DNA of 64,000 nt from Amycolatopsis pittospori (GTDB taxonomy: Bacteria; Actinomycetota; Actinomycetes; Mycobacteriales; Pseudonocardiaceae): NCBI RefSeq assembly GCF_013870525.1, contig NZ_JACBXD010000025.1, forward strand, positions 1 to 64,000, in the 5' to 3' direction. Each line of letters starts with the position of its first letter. Within the stretch, counting starts at the first letter, position 1. Below, one piece after another: positions 43,030 through 51,303 of the stretch. The notes under the pieces were generated by a model that was not told the origin of the DNA, did no database searches, and worked only from the letters and a program-made list of their open reading frames with translations. A program made the position numbers and the translations under genes.

Positions 43030-44031
43030 TCAGGCTCCGCCGTGTGTCAGCGCGGAACGGATGACGCATCCCAACGCGTGGGCGACGGGTGGCGGCGAGG
43101 CGTGGCCGACCTGGCGATAGCGAACGGTTTTCTTGCCTTCGAACCGCCAGTCCGGGGGAAATCCCTGCAAGCGTGCGGCCTGCTCGACGGTCAGCTTCAC
43201 CAGGCCGTCCCGGCCGAGATCCGGGTTCCACACGAAGTCTGGCCCAGGCACCTCGTTCGCGACGGTGGCCCCGTCCACATCCATCTTGACCCACGCCCGC
43301 TTCGATCCGGTTGGCCCGAGATCCGGACCTCCTCGGTCCCAGGATCCGCCCACCAAGGTCGGCGCCAGTTTGTTCGCCTGCCGGGCCCAATTGCTCGCCT
43401 GGGCCCACCCGCGCGCCTTCATCGACTCCTCGAGCGCTTCACCCACCGTCACCGGTGGTTCCAGGCTCGGTTCGGGTTCCTCGAAGGCATCCATGGCATC
43501 ACCTTTGAGCGCGACCAGGACGCCCTGCTCACGGTTCTGAGGCACGCCATGGTCGGCCGCGTTGACCACGAACCATTTGTACCGATAGCCGAGGTGGTCC
43601 AGCTCCAGGCCGACGAACTCTCGCACCGCGCTGTAGGTGTCTTTGGTTACGAGGTCCGGAACGTTCTCGACCAACAAAGCACGCGGCTGCACCCCGTGCA
43701 TCAGCATGATTGTCGCTTTGAGCAGTTCGAGCTCGATATCACTGCCACGGGTCCTGTTGACCGTCGCCGAGGCCTTCACTCGCGGCAGGCCAGCGGACAG
43801 CAAATCGACGTCGTAGACCTGCTGGTGTTCCTCTGGAACGAACTCGAGAAGATCGAGTTCGAGAATGTTCCATCCAGGACGATTCGCTCGCAGCGTGCGG
43901 CACGCCACATCGCGATTGTCCAACAACAGAACGGGATCGAAGCCCGCTTGTTCCAGACCGAGCGCAAGCCCACCCGCACCGGAACAGACATCGAACGAAG
44001 AAAGTCGTCTTGCTTCCGCCACAGTCCCCAT
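43030..44031 (-). CDS. C5-cytosine methyltransferase homologue lacking the catalytic Cys
   Basis: A 333-residue protein with the m5C methyltransferase framework: motif I FDVCSGAGGLALGLEQAGF, motif VI LLVENVPDLV, and a motif X-like QVGHASPPP. The catalytic motif IV, normally GGPPCQxFS, reads SAGLPRVKAS, with Arg where the Cys should be. Motif VIII reads QNREQGVLV, missing the last Arg. The protein should bind cofactor and perhaps DNA but not methylate. It precedes the active methyltransferase on the same strand, suggesting a pseudo-enzyme partner. The ATG at 44031 follows GAGGGG. Confidence 0.85.
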   Translation of the reverse strand: MGTVAEARRLSSFDVCSGAGGLALGLEQAGFDPVLLLDNRDVACRTLRANRPGWNILELDLLEFVPEEHQQVYDVDLLSAGLPRVKASATVNRTRGSDIELELLKATIMLMHGVQPRALLVENVPDLVTKDTYSAVREFVGLELDHLGYRYKWFVVNAADHGVPQNREQGVLVALKGDAMDAFEEPEPSLEPPVTVGEALEESMKARGWAQASNWARQANKLAPTLVGGSWDRGGPDLGPTGSKRAWVKMDVDGATVANEVPGPDFVWNPDLGRDGLVKLTVEQAARLQGFPPDWRFEGKKTVRYRQVGHASPPPVAHALGCVIRSALTHGGA

Positions 44032-44140
44032 CGCGCCCCTCGACCATTGGAAGTACTCCAGCGTAACCCAGAACACTGTTCAACGAGAACGAATAGCCGA
44101 AGGCTTCAACCAGGGCCCAAAGTCCACACAGGACACAAAG

Positions 44141-44166
44141 AAGCCCTCCCGCGAACGGGAGGGCTT
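44141..44166 (-). terminator. Terminator after tRNA-Arg
   Basis: AAGCCCTCCC and GGGAGGGCTT form a perfect 10-bp stem with a six-base loop. On the minus strand it is followed by TTCTTTGTG, fitting termination of the tRNA-Ser/tRNA-Arg transcript. Confidence 0.8.
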
Positions 44167-44187
44167 CAGTGCTGTCTCAACCAGACG

Positions 44188-44261
44188 TGCGCCCGAAGGG
44201 ATTCGAACCCCTGACCTTCTGATCCGTAGTCAGATGCTCTATCCAGCTGAGCTACGGGCGC
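44188..44261 (-). tRNA. tRNA-Arg(ACG)
   Basis: On the minus strand, acceptor GCGCCCG pairs with CGGGCGC. The D-arm is TAGCTCAGCTGGATAGAGC, the anticodon loop CTACGGA (anticodon ACG) and the T-loop TTCGAAT. Its 3' end faces the defence island. Confidence 0.95.
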
Positions 44262-44303
44262 TTGTTCAGTTATCAATCTAGCACCTGCCGGAACAGGCAC
44301 CAG

Positions 44304-44393
44304 CGGAGGCTCCGGGATTTGAACCCGGGAGGGGGGGTTACCCCCAACCGCATTAGCAGTGCGGCGCCATAGACCAGACTAGGCGAAGCCTCC
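44304..44393 (-). tRNA. tRNA-Ser(GCT)
   Basis: On the minus strand, acceptor GGAGGCT pairs with AGCCTCC. The anticodon loop is CTGCTAA (anticodon GCT), a long variable arm (GGGGGTAACCCCC region) is present, and the T-arm is CCGGG-TTCAAAT-CCCGG. It probably shares a transcript with tRNA-Arg. Confidence 0.95.
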
Positions 44394-44458
44394 CAGGTCG
44401 AACGACCACTGCCCAGATAGGTTACACACCCCGTGAACCCCCGCGAAAGGGACCCCCC

Positions 44459-46132
44459 TTAGATCCGTTGCAACGCTCTGAGCAGCAGCGGAGAGCGTCC
44501 ACCAAGTCCTTCGGCTTCGAAGACGGCGATGCCGACGCGGGGTAGGTCGCGGGCCGCCGGGTACGCCAAGTAGCGAGGAACCCAGCGGGGTTGGAACTTC
44601 GCGTTGAAGCGGTAGAGGGTCTCGATCTGGATCCAACGTGACACGAATCTCAGCGTTCGGGCGGACAGGCGGGCGACGGGGCCGGCGCCGATGCGTTGGC
44701 CTTGTTCCAGGACGGCGCGGAAGGCGGCGAAGTTCAGGGAGACGTGCTGGGCCGCCCCAGACTGGAGAAGGTCGGAGATCATCAGCTCGTTGACGCCGTT
44801 GTCGGCGGCCCGGTCGCGGCGCATGACGTCGAGCGAGAGGCCCTTTTCGCCCCAGGGGACGAACTGGAGGACGCCGCGGGTGATCCCGTCGTGCTCGGCG
44901 GTCACCAGGACCGAGCCTGGGTCGCCCATGCGGCCGAGGGCCATCGAGAAGCCGCGTTCGGTGTCGGTGCCGCGCCAGGTGGCGGCGAGGGCGCGGAGTT
45001 CGCCGAGTTCCGCCTCAGGGATGTCTTCGGCTTTGCGGACGCGGGCGGTGTAGCCGGCACGCTTCGTGCGTGAGACGGCTTGGCGGACTCCCCGCATGAC
45101 GCGGCCTTCGAGGGTGAAGGTCTCCGTGTCCACGACGGCCTCGTCGCCGATCTCGAGGACTTCGAGGCCGAAGCGCGCCCAGACGGTTGCGCCCAGTTCC
45201 GAACAGCCCATGGTCGCGGGGGTCCAGGCGTAGCGCCGGCACACCTCCAGGTACTCCTCGATCGCGCCGGGCCATGCTTCCGGGTCACCCAGGGGATCCG
45301 CCGAGCACAGCGCGACACCGGCGATCACGCGATAGGTCACCGCGGCCTTCCCCGACTTCGAGAAGACGGCGAACTTGTCCCGGCGCAGGGCGAAGTACCC
45401 CAGCGAGTCCCGGTCGTCCAGTAGCGCCTTGAGCCGCTCGATCTCGTCGTCGGACAGCTCGGGCGCGGGTTCCGCCGAGCGGAGGAGGAAGTACGCCGCC
45501 AGGAGCACCGCGCTGATTCCGAACAGCACGCCGACGGCCGCCGACAGGTCCTCCAGCCAGAGCGCGTGGAACACCGCCGGGCCGCTGACGCCGACGAGGG
45601 CCAGTGCCGCCTGTGCGAGCCGGTCGCCCACGCTCAGGGGATCCAGCGCCCGCGCGACCGACAGCAGCACGAAGTTGATCGCGACCCCGGCCGACACCAG
45701 CTGCAGGAAGACCCGCACGGCGCGCCATCGGCCGGTCACCGGGTCGGGGAGCGCGACGAAGTACCGCCGGGTCGCGATCAGCGCGATCAGCAGCGCCAGC
45801 GACACGAGCCCGGTGCCCAGGGCGTGCCGGAGTCCGAGGTGCGACACGGTCAGCAGGACCGCGGCGGCGACCGCGAGCTGCCAGGCCCGTCGCTTCCGTC
45901 GTTTGAGGCCGGTGGCGAGCAGTACCAGCAGGACCCCGGTCACCAGCGCGACCGTCGCCGCGCCGACCGTGGCCTCGTGCGGCAGTTCCAGCCATTCGGC
46001 GACGCGCCCGCGGAGGGTGCGCCGCCCGGCCGGGACCAGCACCGAGACCAAGGCCAGCAGTCCGGCCAGCCGCGTCACCCAGGTGACCACGGCGACCGAG
46101 GTGGTCCCTGCCACCCGCCAAGCGCCCGCCAA
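44459..46132 (-). CDS. DUF2156/MprF-like membrane protein, phosphatidylglycerol lysyltransferase C-terminal type
   Basis: About 557 residues: six or so N-terminal membrane segments (to about residue 220), then a cytoplasmic GNAT-like DUF2156 domain. MprF enzymes use this domain to move an aminoacyl group from tRNA to phosphatidylglycerol, reducing membrane negative charge. Visible family features are FALRRDKFAVFS, KAAVTYRVIAGVALCSADPLG and FNAKFQPRWVPRYL near the C-terminus. The start is uncertain: TTG at 46132 or GTG at 46114. It follows the acetoacetyl-CoA ligase gene by 12 bases on the same strand. Confidence 0.85.
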   Translation of the reverse strand: MAGAWRVAGTTSVAVVTWVTRLAGLLALVSVLVPAGRRTLRGRVAEWLELPHEATVGAATVALVTGVLLVLLATGLKRRKRRAWQLAVAAAVLLTVSHLGLRHALGTGLVSLALLIALIATRRYFVALPDPVTGRWRAVRVFLQLVSAGVAINFVLLSVARALDPLSVGDRLAQAALALVGVSGPAVFHALWLEDLSAAVGVLFGISAVLLAAYFLLRSAEPAPELSDDEIERLKALLDDRDSLGYFALRRDKFAVFSKSGKAAVTYRVIAGVALCSADPLGDPEAWPGAIEEYLEVCRRYAWTPATMGCSELGATVWARFGLEVLEIGDEAVVDTETFTLEGRVMRGVRQAVSRTKRAGYTARVRKAEDIPEAELGELRALAATWRGTDTERGFSMALGRMGDPGSVLVTAEHDGITRGVLQFVPWGEKGLSLDVMRRDRAADNGVNELMISDLLQSGAAQHVSLNFAAFRAVLEQGQRIGAGPVARLSARTLRFVSRWIQIETLYRFNAKFQPRWVPRYLAYPAARDLPRVGIAVFEAEGLGGRSPLLLRALQRI

Positions 46133-46144
46133 GTTCCGCCCCCG

Positions 46145-48121
46145 TCAGCTCCTTGCCAGCTCTACGAACGGTACAAGGGCATCGGGGTTCAGCAGCGCAT
46201 CCCGGCTGACGGCGCGGTCAGGTGAAACACCCGAAAGGATCTTCTTGACCGGAACCTCGCATTTCTTGCCGTTGAGCGTGCGAGGTACCTCGGTCACCTG
46301 GACGAACCGGTCCGGGACGTGCCGCGGCGAAAGGGCGCCTCGCAGCTCCTTGCGCAGCGCCGGCTCGACCTCGTCGAGCGTGACACCGTCGGTCAGGACC
46401 AGGAAGCAGAGCAGCTGCCCGTCCTCGTTTCCGGCCGCCGACGTGTCGATCACCAGCGAGTCCGCGACCTGGTCGAAAGCCTCGACGACCCGGTAGAACT
46501 CGGCCGTGCCCATCCGGACGCCGCCGCGGTTCAGCGTCGAGTCGCTGCGCCCGTAGATGACCGCGGAGCCGCGTCCGGTGATCCGGATCCAGTCCCCGTG
46601 CCGCCAGATCCCCGGGTACATCTCGAAGTACGCCTCACGCAGCCGCGAGCCGTCCGGGTCGTTCCAGAAGAACACCGGCATCGACGGCATCGGCTCGGTG
46701 ATCACCAGTTCGCCGACCGTCTCCACCACCGGCTTCCCGTCCTCGTCGAAGGCGGCGACGGCGGCGCCGAGCGAGCGGACCGAAAGCTCGCCCAGCCACA
46801 CCGGGACGTCCGGGGCCGAAGCGACGAACGCCGCGCACAGGTCCGTGCCGCCGGACACCGAGCAGATCTGGACGCGTTTGCCGACCTCGTCGACGATCCA
46901 CCGGAAACCTTCGACGCTCAGTGGCGCGCCGGTGGAACCCAAGGCGCGCAACGCGGTGAGGTCGTAGCGCTCCGCCGGTTTGATCCCGGCCTTGAGGCAG
47001 CTCTGGATGTACGGCGCCGACGTGCCGAAGTAGGTGACGCGGTGCTGTTCGGCCAGATGCCACAACACGTTGAGGTCGGGGCTGCCGGGGCTGCCGTCGA
47101 AAAGCACGATCGTGGTGCCCGTCAGCAGGCCCGAGATGAGGAAGTTCCACATCATCCAGCCGGTGGTGGTGAACCAGAAGAACCGGTCACCGGGGCCCAG
47201 ATCGCTTTGCAGGGCAAGGGCTTTGAGGTGTTCGAGGGTGATCCCGCCGTGCCCGTGGACGATGCCCTTCGGCAGGCCGGTGGTCCCCGAGGAGTACAGG
47301 ACCCACAGCGGGTGACCGAATTCGACCGGCTCGAAGGCCAGTTCCGCGCCGGCGTTGTCGGCGAGCAGGGTGTCCCAGTCCAGCGTGCCGTCGAGCCGTC
47401 CGCCCGCGTAGTCGATGAGGACGGTCGCTTCGAGCGTGGAGATCTCGTCCCGCAACGAGTTCACCGTCGAACGACTGTCGAACCACCGTCCATTGTAGAC
47501 GTAGCCGTTGACGGCGATCAGCACCTTCGGCTCGATCTGCGTGAACCGGTCGCTGACCGCGCGGACCCCGAAGTCCGGCGAGCACGACGACCACACGGCG
47601 CCGAGGCTGGCGGTGGCGAGGAAGGCGATCAGCGTCTGCGGGCAGTTCGGCGCGAGCGCGACGACCCTGTCCCCTTTGGACACTCCGAGCTTCCGCAGCC
47701 CTTCCCGCGCGGAGGCGACGGCGGACCGCAAGGCGCCGAAGGTCAGCTGCGTCGAGAGGCCGTCTTCGCGATGGAAGATCACGGCGACCTCATCGTCGGC
47801 CTTCGCGGCGCCCGCGACACCGGGCATGAGCGAGTGCTCGGCGTAGTTCAGTGTGCCGCCGGCGAACCACTGCGCGTTCGGCATCTCGCCGGTGAGCACC
47901 TCACCGGGCTGGTCATGCCAGCGCAGGCCGAGGAACTCGGCGACGGCGGACCAGAACTCGGCCCCGCGTCGCACGGAGAATTCCCACAGCGCGTTGTAGT
48001 CGTCGACCTCGACTCCGCGCTCGGTGCGCAGCCATTGGCGGAACGCGTCGATCTTGGTGTCGGGCAGGCGGCTCGGCTCAGGGCGCCAGAGCACTTCCGG
48101 GGCGTCGGCGGTGTGCGTCAC
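46145..48121 (-). CDS. Acetoacetate-CoA ligase
   Basis: A 658-residue ANL-superfamily ligase. The ACS-type N-terminal region is WRPEPSRLPDTKIDAFRQWL. The phosphate loop is LYSSGTTGLPKG near residue 280. The adenylate motifs YGRSDSTLNRGGVRMG and the terminal Lys in PRTLNGKKCEVPVKK mark the acetoacetyl-CoA synthetase subfamily. It activates acetoacetate with ATP for ketone-body use or supply of acyl-CoA precursors. No export signal. The gene leads a two-gene leftward unit. Confidence 0.92.
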   Translation of the reverse strand: MTHTADAPEVLWRPEPSRLPDTKIDAFRQWLRTERGVEVDDYNALWEFSVRRGAEFWSAVAEFLGLRWHDQPGEVLTGEMPNAQWFAGGTLNYAEHSLMPGVAGAAKADDEVAVIFHREDGLSTQLTFGALRSAVASAREGLRKLGVSKGDRVVALAPNCPQTLIAFLATASLGAVWSSCSPDFGVRAVSDRFTQIEPKVLIAVNGYVYNGRWFDSRSTVNSLRDEISTLEATVLIDYAGGRLDGTLDWDTLLADNAGAELAFEPVEFGHPLWVLYSSGTTGLPKGIVHGHGGITLEHLKALALQSDLGPGDRFFWFTTTGWMMWNFLISGLLTGTTIVLFDGSPGSPDLNVLWHLAEQHRVTYFGTSAPYIQSCLKAGIKPAERYDLTALRALGSTGAPLSVEGFRWIVDEVGKRVQICSVSGGTDLCAAFVASAPDVPVWLGELSVRSLGAAVAAFDEDGKPVVETVGELVITEPMPSMPVFFWNDPDGSRLREAYFEMYPGIWRHGDWIRITGRGSAVIYGRSDSTLNRGGVRMGTAEFYRVVEAFDQVADSLVIDTSAAGNEDGQLLCFLVLTDGVTLDEVEPALRKELRGALSPRHVPDRFVQVTEVPRTLNGKKCEVPVKKILSGVSPDRAVSRDALLNPDALVPFVELARS

Positions 48122-48149
48122 CCCGCGATGTTAACCCTCGTTAACCGAT

Positions 48150-48902
48150 CTAGCGAGCCCCTGTGAACAGCTCGTACGCCATCGTCTTCAGCCGCCCCGC
48201 GTCGAGCGGGGTGATCGTCAGCCAGCCCCTGTCGCGACGAAGCCCGTAGCGCCCGTCGGGGGTGTCCACCCAGGTCAGCGTGCCTTCGCCGCGCTCCCAG
48301 CGGCCCTCCCACGACTTCCTGGTCGCGCCGAGCCGCCCGCTGCCGATCCGCTGCGTCGCGATCCGCACCATCACGATGACCTCGGGTTCGCGCAGTCCGG
48401 CGTCGCGCAGGACGTCGGAGAACGCCGGCTGCCCGCCGCGCTCCCCCGCTTCGCACGCCGACGTGTAGTCGTCGACGCGCAGGTTGACCGAGAGGCCCCG
48501 CCCCTGCTCGCACGGCGGCAACGCCTGCAGCAGGGTCGCGGCGACGAGCGGCTCCCGCAGCGCCGACATCTCGACGTCGGTGCCGGCGACGCCGATCGCG
48601 ACCGCGCCGCGATCGGATACGCAGCCGACGGCGCGGTACGACGGGTCGCCGTCGAGCCGCAGGTCCAGCGTCAGTTCACTGTTCGCGAGGGTGTGCAGAA
48701 GCCGCACGAGTTCGGGCGAAGGAGCTTCGATGGTGCCGAGGCCGCGTTCGGAGAGCGTGCGGCTCGCCGTGGCGGCCAGTTCGGCCCGGAACTCCGGCGT
48801 CCGCCCGACGTGCGGCACCTCCAGTACCGCGGGCAGTTCGTCGCGCCCGTGCGCCGACCACAGCAGGAACAGCTCGCCGATGTGCAGACGGATCCAGTCC
48901 AT
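48150..48902 (-). CDS. EspG-family ESX secretion-associated protein
   Basis: A 250-residue protein resembling EspG, the cytosolic chaperone that binds PE-PPE heterodimers before type VII secretion. The N-terminal strand region, EFRAELAATASRTLSERGL, and the C-terminal GYLxI-like GWLTITPLDAGRL segment fit this family. It overlaps the stop of the PPE-like gene upstream (ATGA), as expected for a chaperone and its cargo. No ESX core ATPase is in the window. Confidence 0.8.
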   Translation of the reverse strand: MDWIRLHIGELFLLWSAHGRDELPAVLEVPHVGRTPEFRAELAATASRTLSERGLGTIEAPSPELVRLLHTLANSELTLDLRLDGDPSYRAVGCVSDRGAVAIGVAGTDVEMSALREPLVAATLLQALPPCEQGRGLSVNLRVDDYTSACEAGERGGQPAFSDVLRDAGLREPEVIVMVRIATQRIGSGRLGATRKSWEGRWERGEGTLTWVDTPDGRYGLRRDRGWLTITPLDAGRLKTMAYELFTGAR

Positions 48903-50047
48903 CAGCGGCCACCTCGCGGATCTTCGCCGATGACCGGCGGGGTCACGTACCCGCTCAGCCCCCAGACGTCGGAATCCTCGACGAGATAGTCCGGCGACTT
49001 GTGGTCTCCCTCGTCCTGTTTGCCCTGCTGAGGGGCCATTCCCATCGGCATCCCGCCGAATCCGCCCATACCCGCGGCCGCGGCCCGCGAACCGGCACCG
49101 GCGCCCTGGCCGGGTTGCCCCGACGGCCCGAAGCCACCGACGCCGGAACGGCCGCCCTGGCCGAGCTGTTCCTGGGTGCCGCCGTAGGTTCCGGGCGGAC
49201 CGGACGGCGGCACGACGGCGCCGCTGCTCGCCCCGGGGGAACGCGGCGCGTCGACCTGCTCCCGCACCGGGACCGGCGCGACGTCTTCGGCGCCGCTGCT
49301 GCGCGTCGAGTCGTCCGGCGGCGTCTCCGGTTCCGGCCTGGGCTCGGGTTTCGGTTCGGGTTCGGGCTCTTCGGGCGTCTTGAGGATCTGCGGCTGCTTG
49401 CCGTAGGAGGTGAAGCGCGGGACGTTCTCGTAGACCTCGCCGGAGTTCTGCTGCATCCGCTTCATCACGTCGGCGGCCTGGCGGTGCAGGTCCTGCGAGA
49501 TCTCGTCGGTGGGCTCGGCGACGATCCGCCCGGCCGCGGCGAAGCCGGACGACGACGGGGCCGGCGACGCGGACATCGCCTGCGTCGAATCGGAGACCGG
49601 GATCGGACGGCGTTTCGGCGGCGCCGGCTCCTTGGGACGCGGAGCGACTCCCGGAGGCTCGGGCATGGTGCGCCGCGCGGTTTCGGCGATATCCGTCTGG
49701 CGGCGTACGCAGTTCGCGACGTTTTCCGCGCGCCAGCCGGTCTCGCCCGCCCAATCGACGAGTTTGACCGCGGCGTCACGGGCCCTGTCGGCACCTTCGC
49801 CGGTCCAGCCGTCGGCTGTGGCGGCGAGGGCGGCCCGGAGTTCGGAACCGACCCTGTCGAGGAAGCCGCTGATCTTGGTCCACTGCGCGGCGACGGCTTC
49901 CGCGCCCGCCAGGTCCAGCTCGTTGTGCACCATGTCGTAGAGCTCGCGGTGCGGGTAGCTCATCCAGTCGATGTCGGCCTTGAGGTGATCGGGCCCCGGT
50001 TGTGGTTCGGGCTCCCGCGGCGGCCACGGCGAGGGCAGGACGCGCAT
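48902..50047 (-). CDS. PPE/WXG100-like ESX substrate with Pro/Gly-rich tail
   Basis: A 381-residue protein. The N-terminal helical hairpin (residues about 35-135) contains ADGWTGEGAD, a W-x-G turn, like WXG100/PPE proteins. The C-terminal two thirds is low complexity: Pro-Glu-Lys repeats, then Gly/Ala/Gln-rich sequence, with VWGLSGYVTPPVIGE at the end. YENVPRFTSY may hold a YxxxD/E-type secretion signal. It is sandwiched by single-codon overlaps between an EspG-like and a small helical gene, and is the likely exported component. Confidence 0.75.
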   Translation of the reverse strand: MRVLPSPWPPREPEPQPGPDHLKADIDWMSYPHRELYDMVHNELDLAGAEAVAAQWTKISGFLDRVGSELRAALAATADGWTGEGADRARDAAVKLVDWAGETGWRAENVANCVRRQTDIAETARRTMPEPPGVAPRPKEPAPPKRRPIPVSDSTQAMSASPAPSSSGFAAAGRIVAEPTDEISQDLHRQAADVMKRMQQNSGEVYENVPRFTSYGKQPQILKTPEEPEPEPKPEPRPEPETPPDDSTRSSGAEDVAPVPVREQVDAPRSPGASSGAVVPPSGPPGTYGGTQEQLGQGGRSGVGGFGPSGQPGQGAGAGSRAAAAGMGGFGGMPMGMAPQQGKQDEGDHKSPDYLVEDSDVWGLSGYVTPPVIGEDPRGGR

Positions 50048-50526
50048 CAGCTCTCGTCCTTCCGCTGACCTTCGACGATGTCCTGCATGTCGAAGCGGCG
50101 GGCGACCCGTTCGAGCTGTTCCTGGCCTTCCTCGTCCGCGGCGACGTACATCTTCCGGGCCGCCATCACGGTGAGCTGGAAGTCCTTGAGCACCTTGGCG
50201 AAGTCGTTGAGAACGGGCAGGGCCGCTTCGGTCCCGTCGGTCGCGGTGGCCCGGAAACGTTCGCTCATCGTGTGCCCGACGAAGTTGTCGCCCAGTTTCA
50301 AGGGCGCCTTGAACTCCGTCGAGTCCTTGATCAGCGCGTTCAGCTCTTGGCGCGCTTTGAGCAGCGCGTCGACGAGTTTCTTGGCCGCGTCCTCGGTGAC
50401 CTTGACGGTGCCTTTCTTGGCGTCGGCCTTGGTGTCCCGGATCTTGCCCGCCACGGGAGCCAAGGCCGGCGCCGAAGCTCCGAAAGCGGCTTGTGGCGTC
50501 ACGGGTACCTTGGGTGACTGTGCCAT
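50047..50526 (-). CDS. Small helical protein of the ESX-like group
   Basis: A 159-residue, mostly alpha-helical protein with Ala/Lys/Glu-rich coiled-coil-like segments (KKLVDALLKARQELNALI). It has no WxG motif but is of a size and layout seen beside PPE-like genes in Pseudonocardiaceae. The ATG at 50526 follows GGGAGGG. Its stop overlaps the PPE-like start (ATGA). It may pair with the PPE-like protein as an ESX partner; this is inferred from context. Confidence 0.7.
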   Translation of the reverse strand: MAQSPKVPVTPQAAFGASAPALAPVAGKIRDTKADAKKGTVKVTEDAAKKLVDALLKARQELNALIKDSTEFKAPLKLGDNFVGHTMSERFRATATDGTEAALPVLNDFAKVLKDFQLTVMAARKMYVAADEEGQEQLERVARRFDMQDIVEGQRKDES

Positions 50527-50573
50527 TCGACCCTCCCCTGTCACATCTCAGGGGAATGTTAGCGCGAATGGAG

Positions 50574-51206
50574 TCATCGCAGGTGGGCGTCGAACCAATT
50601 CAACGTGCGCTGCCAAGCCTCGGCGGCGGCGTCCGGGTCGGCGTCGAAGCGGTGGTTGGCACCCGGATAGCGGACGACGTCCGTCGCGACCTTCGCCGAC
50701 GCCGCCGCGTCACGCAACTGCTCGACTTCGGCACCTCCGGCCTCGTCACCCGCGTCGCCGTACATGCCGAGCCACGGACTGGTCAGCCGTCCCGCGATCT
50801 CGACGAGGACCGGAAGTTCGGCGACACCCTGACCGCCGACGCTCACCGCGGCGCCCAGCCTGCGGTTCGACGCGACGACCAACGCCGCCGTCCCACCGAG
50901 ATCGAAGCCGACGACGCCGATGAGATCCGCCTGGACCCCGCGCTCGGACAGCCACGCGAGCGTCGCGTCGGTCGCTTCGAGCACGTCTTCCTGAGTGAGG
51001 TCGTCGCGATCGAGATGCGGCGTGACGGTGAGCCAGCCTTCGCCCGCGAGCCCTGCCAGAAGAAGGCTCAAGCCCTCCTCGACCTCTTCGGTCTCCTCGT
51101 GCAACACCACCAACCCGCCGCGGACGACGCCTTCCGGTTCGGCGAAGGTCAAGCGCAGCGTGTGGCCGTCCGCATGCTGGTGTTCCACGGTGGTCGTCAG
51201 GGTCAT
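50574..51206 (-). CDS. Dienelactone-hydrolase family protein with Asp at the nucleophile position
   Basis: A 210-residue alpha/beta protein in the dienelactone-hydrolase mould: VVLHEETEEVEE, the elbow GVVGFDLGGTAAL, PWLGMYGDAGDE, and His in YPGANHRFDAD. The family elbow is normally GFCxGG or GxSxGG; here it is GFDLGG, so the nucleophile is Asp or absent. It may be a non-classical hydrolase, as Asp nucleophiles occur in haloalkane dehalogenases and epoxide hydrolases, or a non-catalytic relative. Confidence 0.8.
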   Translation of the reverse strand: MTLTTTVEHQHADGHTLRLTFAEPEGVVRGGLVVLHEETEEVEEGLSLLLAGLAGEGWLTVTPHLDRDDLTQEDVLEATDATLAWLSERGVQADLIGVVGFDLGGTAALVVASNRRLGAAVSVGGQGVAELPVLVEIAGRLTSPWLGMYGDAGDEAGGAEVEQLRDAAASAKVATDVVRYPGANHRFDADPDAAAEAWQRTLNWFDAHLR

Positions 51207-51303
51207 TCCTCCATCAGACCACTCTTAGGTAAATATTCGGGGCTTGCCGTTGCGCGGGAGGATACGGTGTCGGAGCCGTCCCCCAGACGTAGGAGCGCCG
51301 AAG

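Noticed and set aside
25300-44031. A DrmC (phospholipase-D) gene completing canonical DISARM
   Set aside because: No HxKxxxxD pairs typical of PLD nucleases are visible in any protein of the block.
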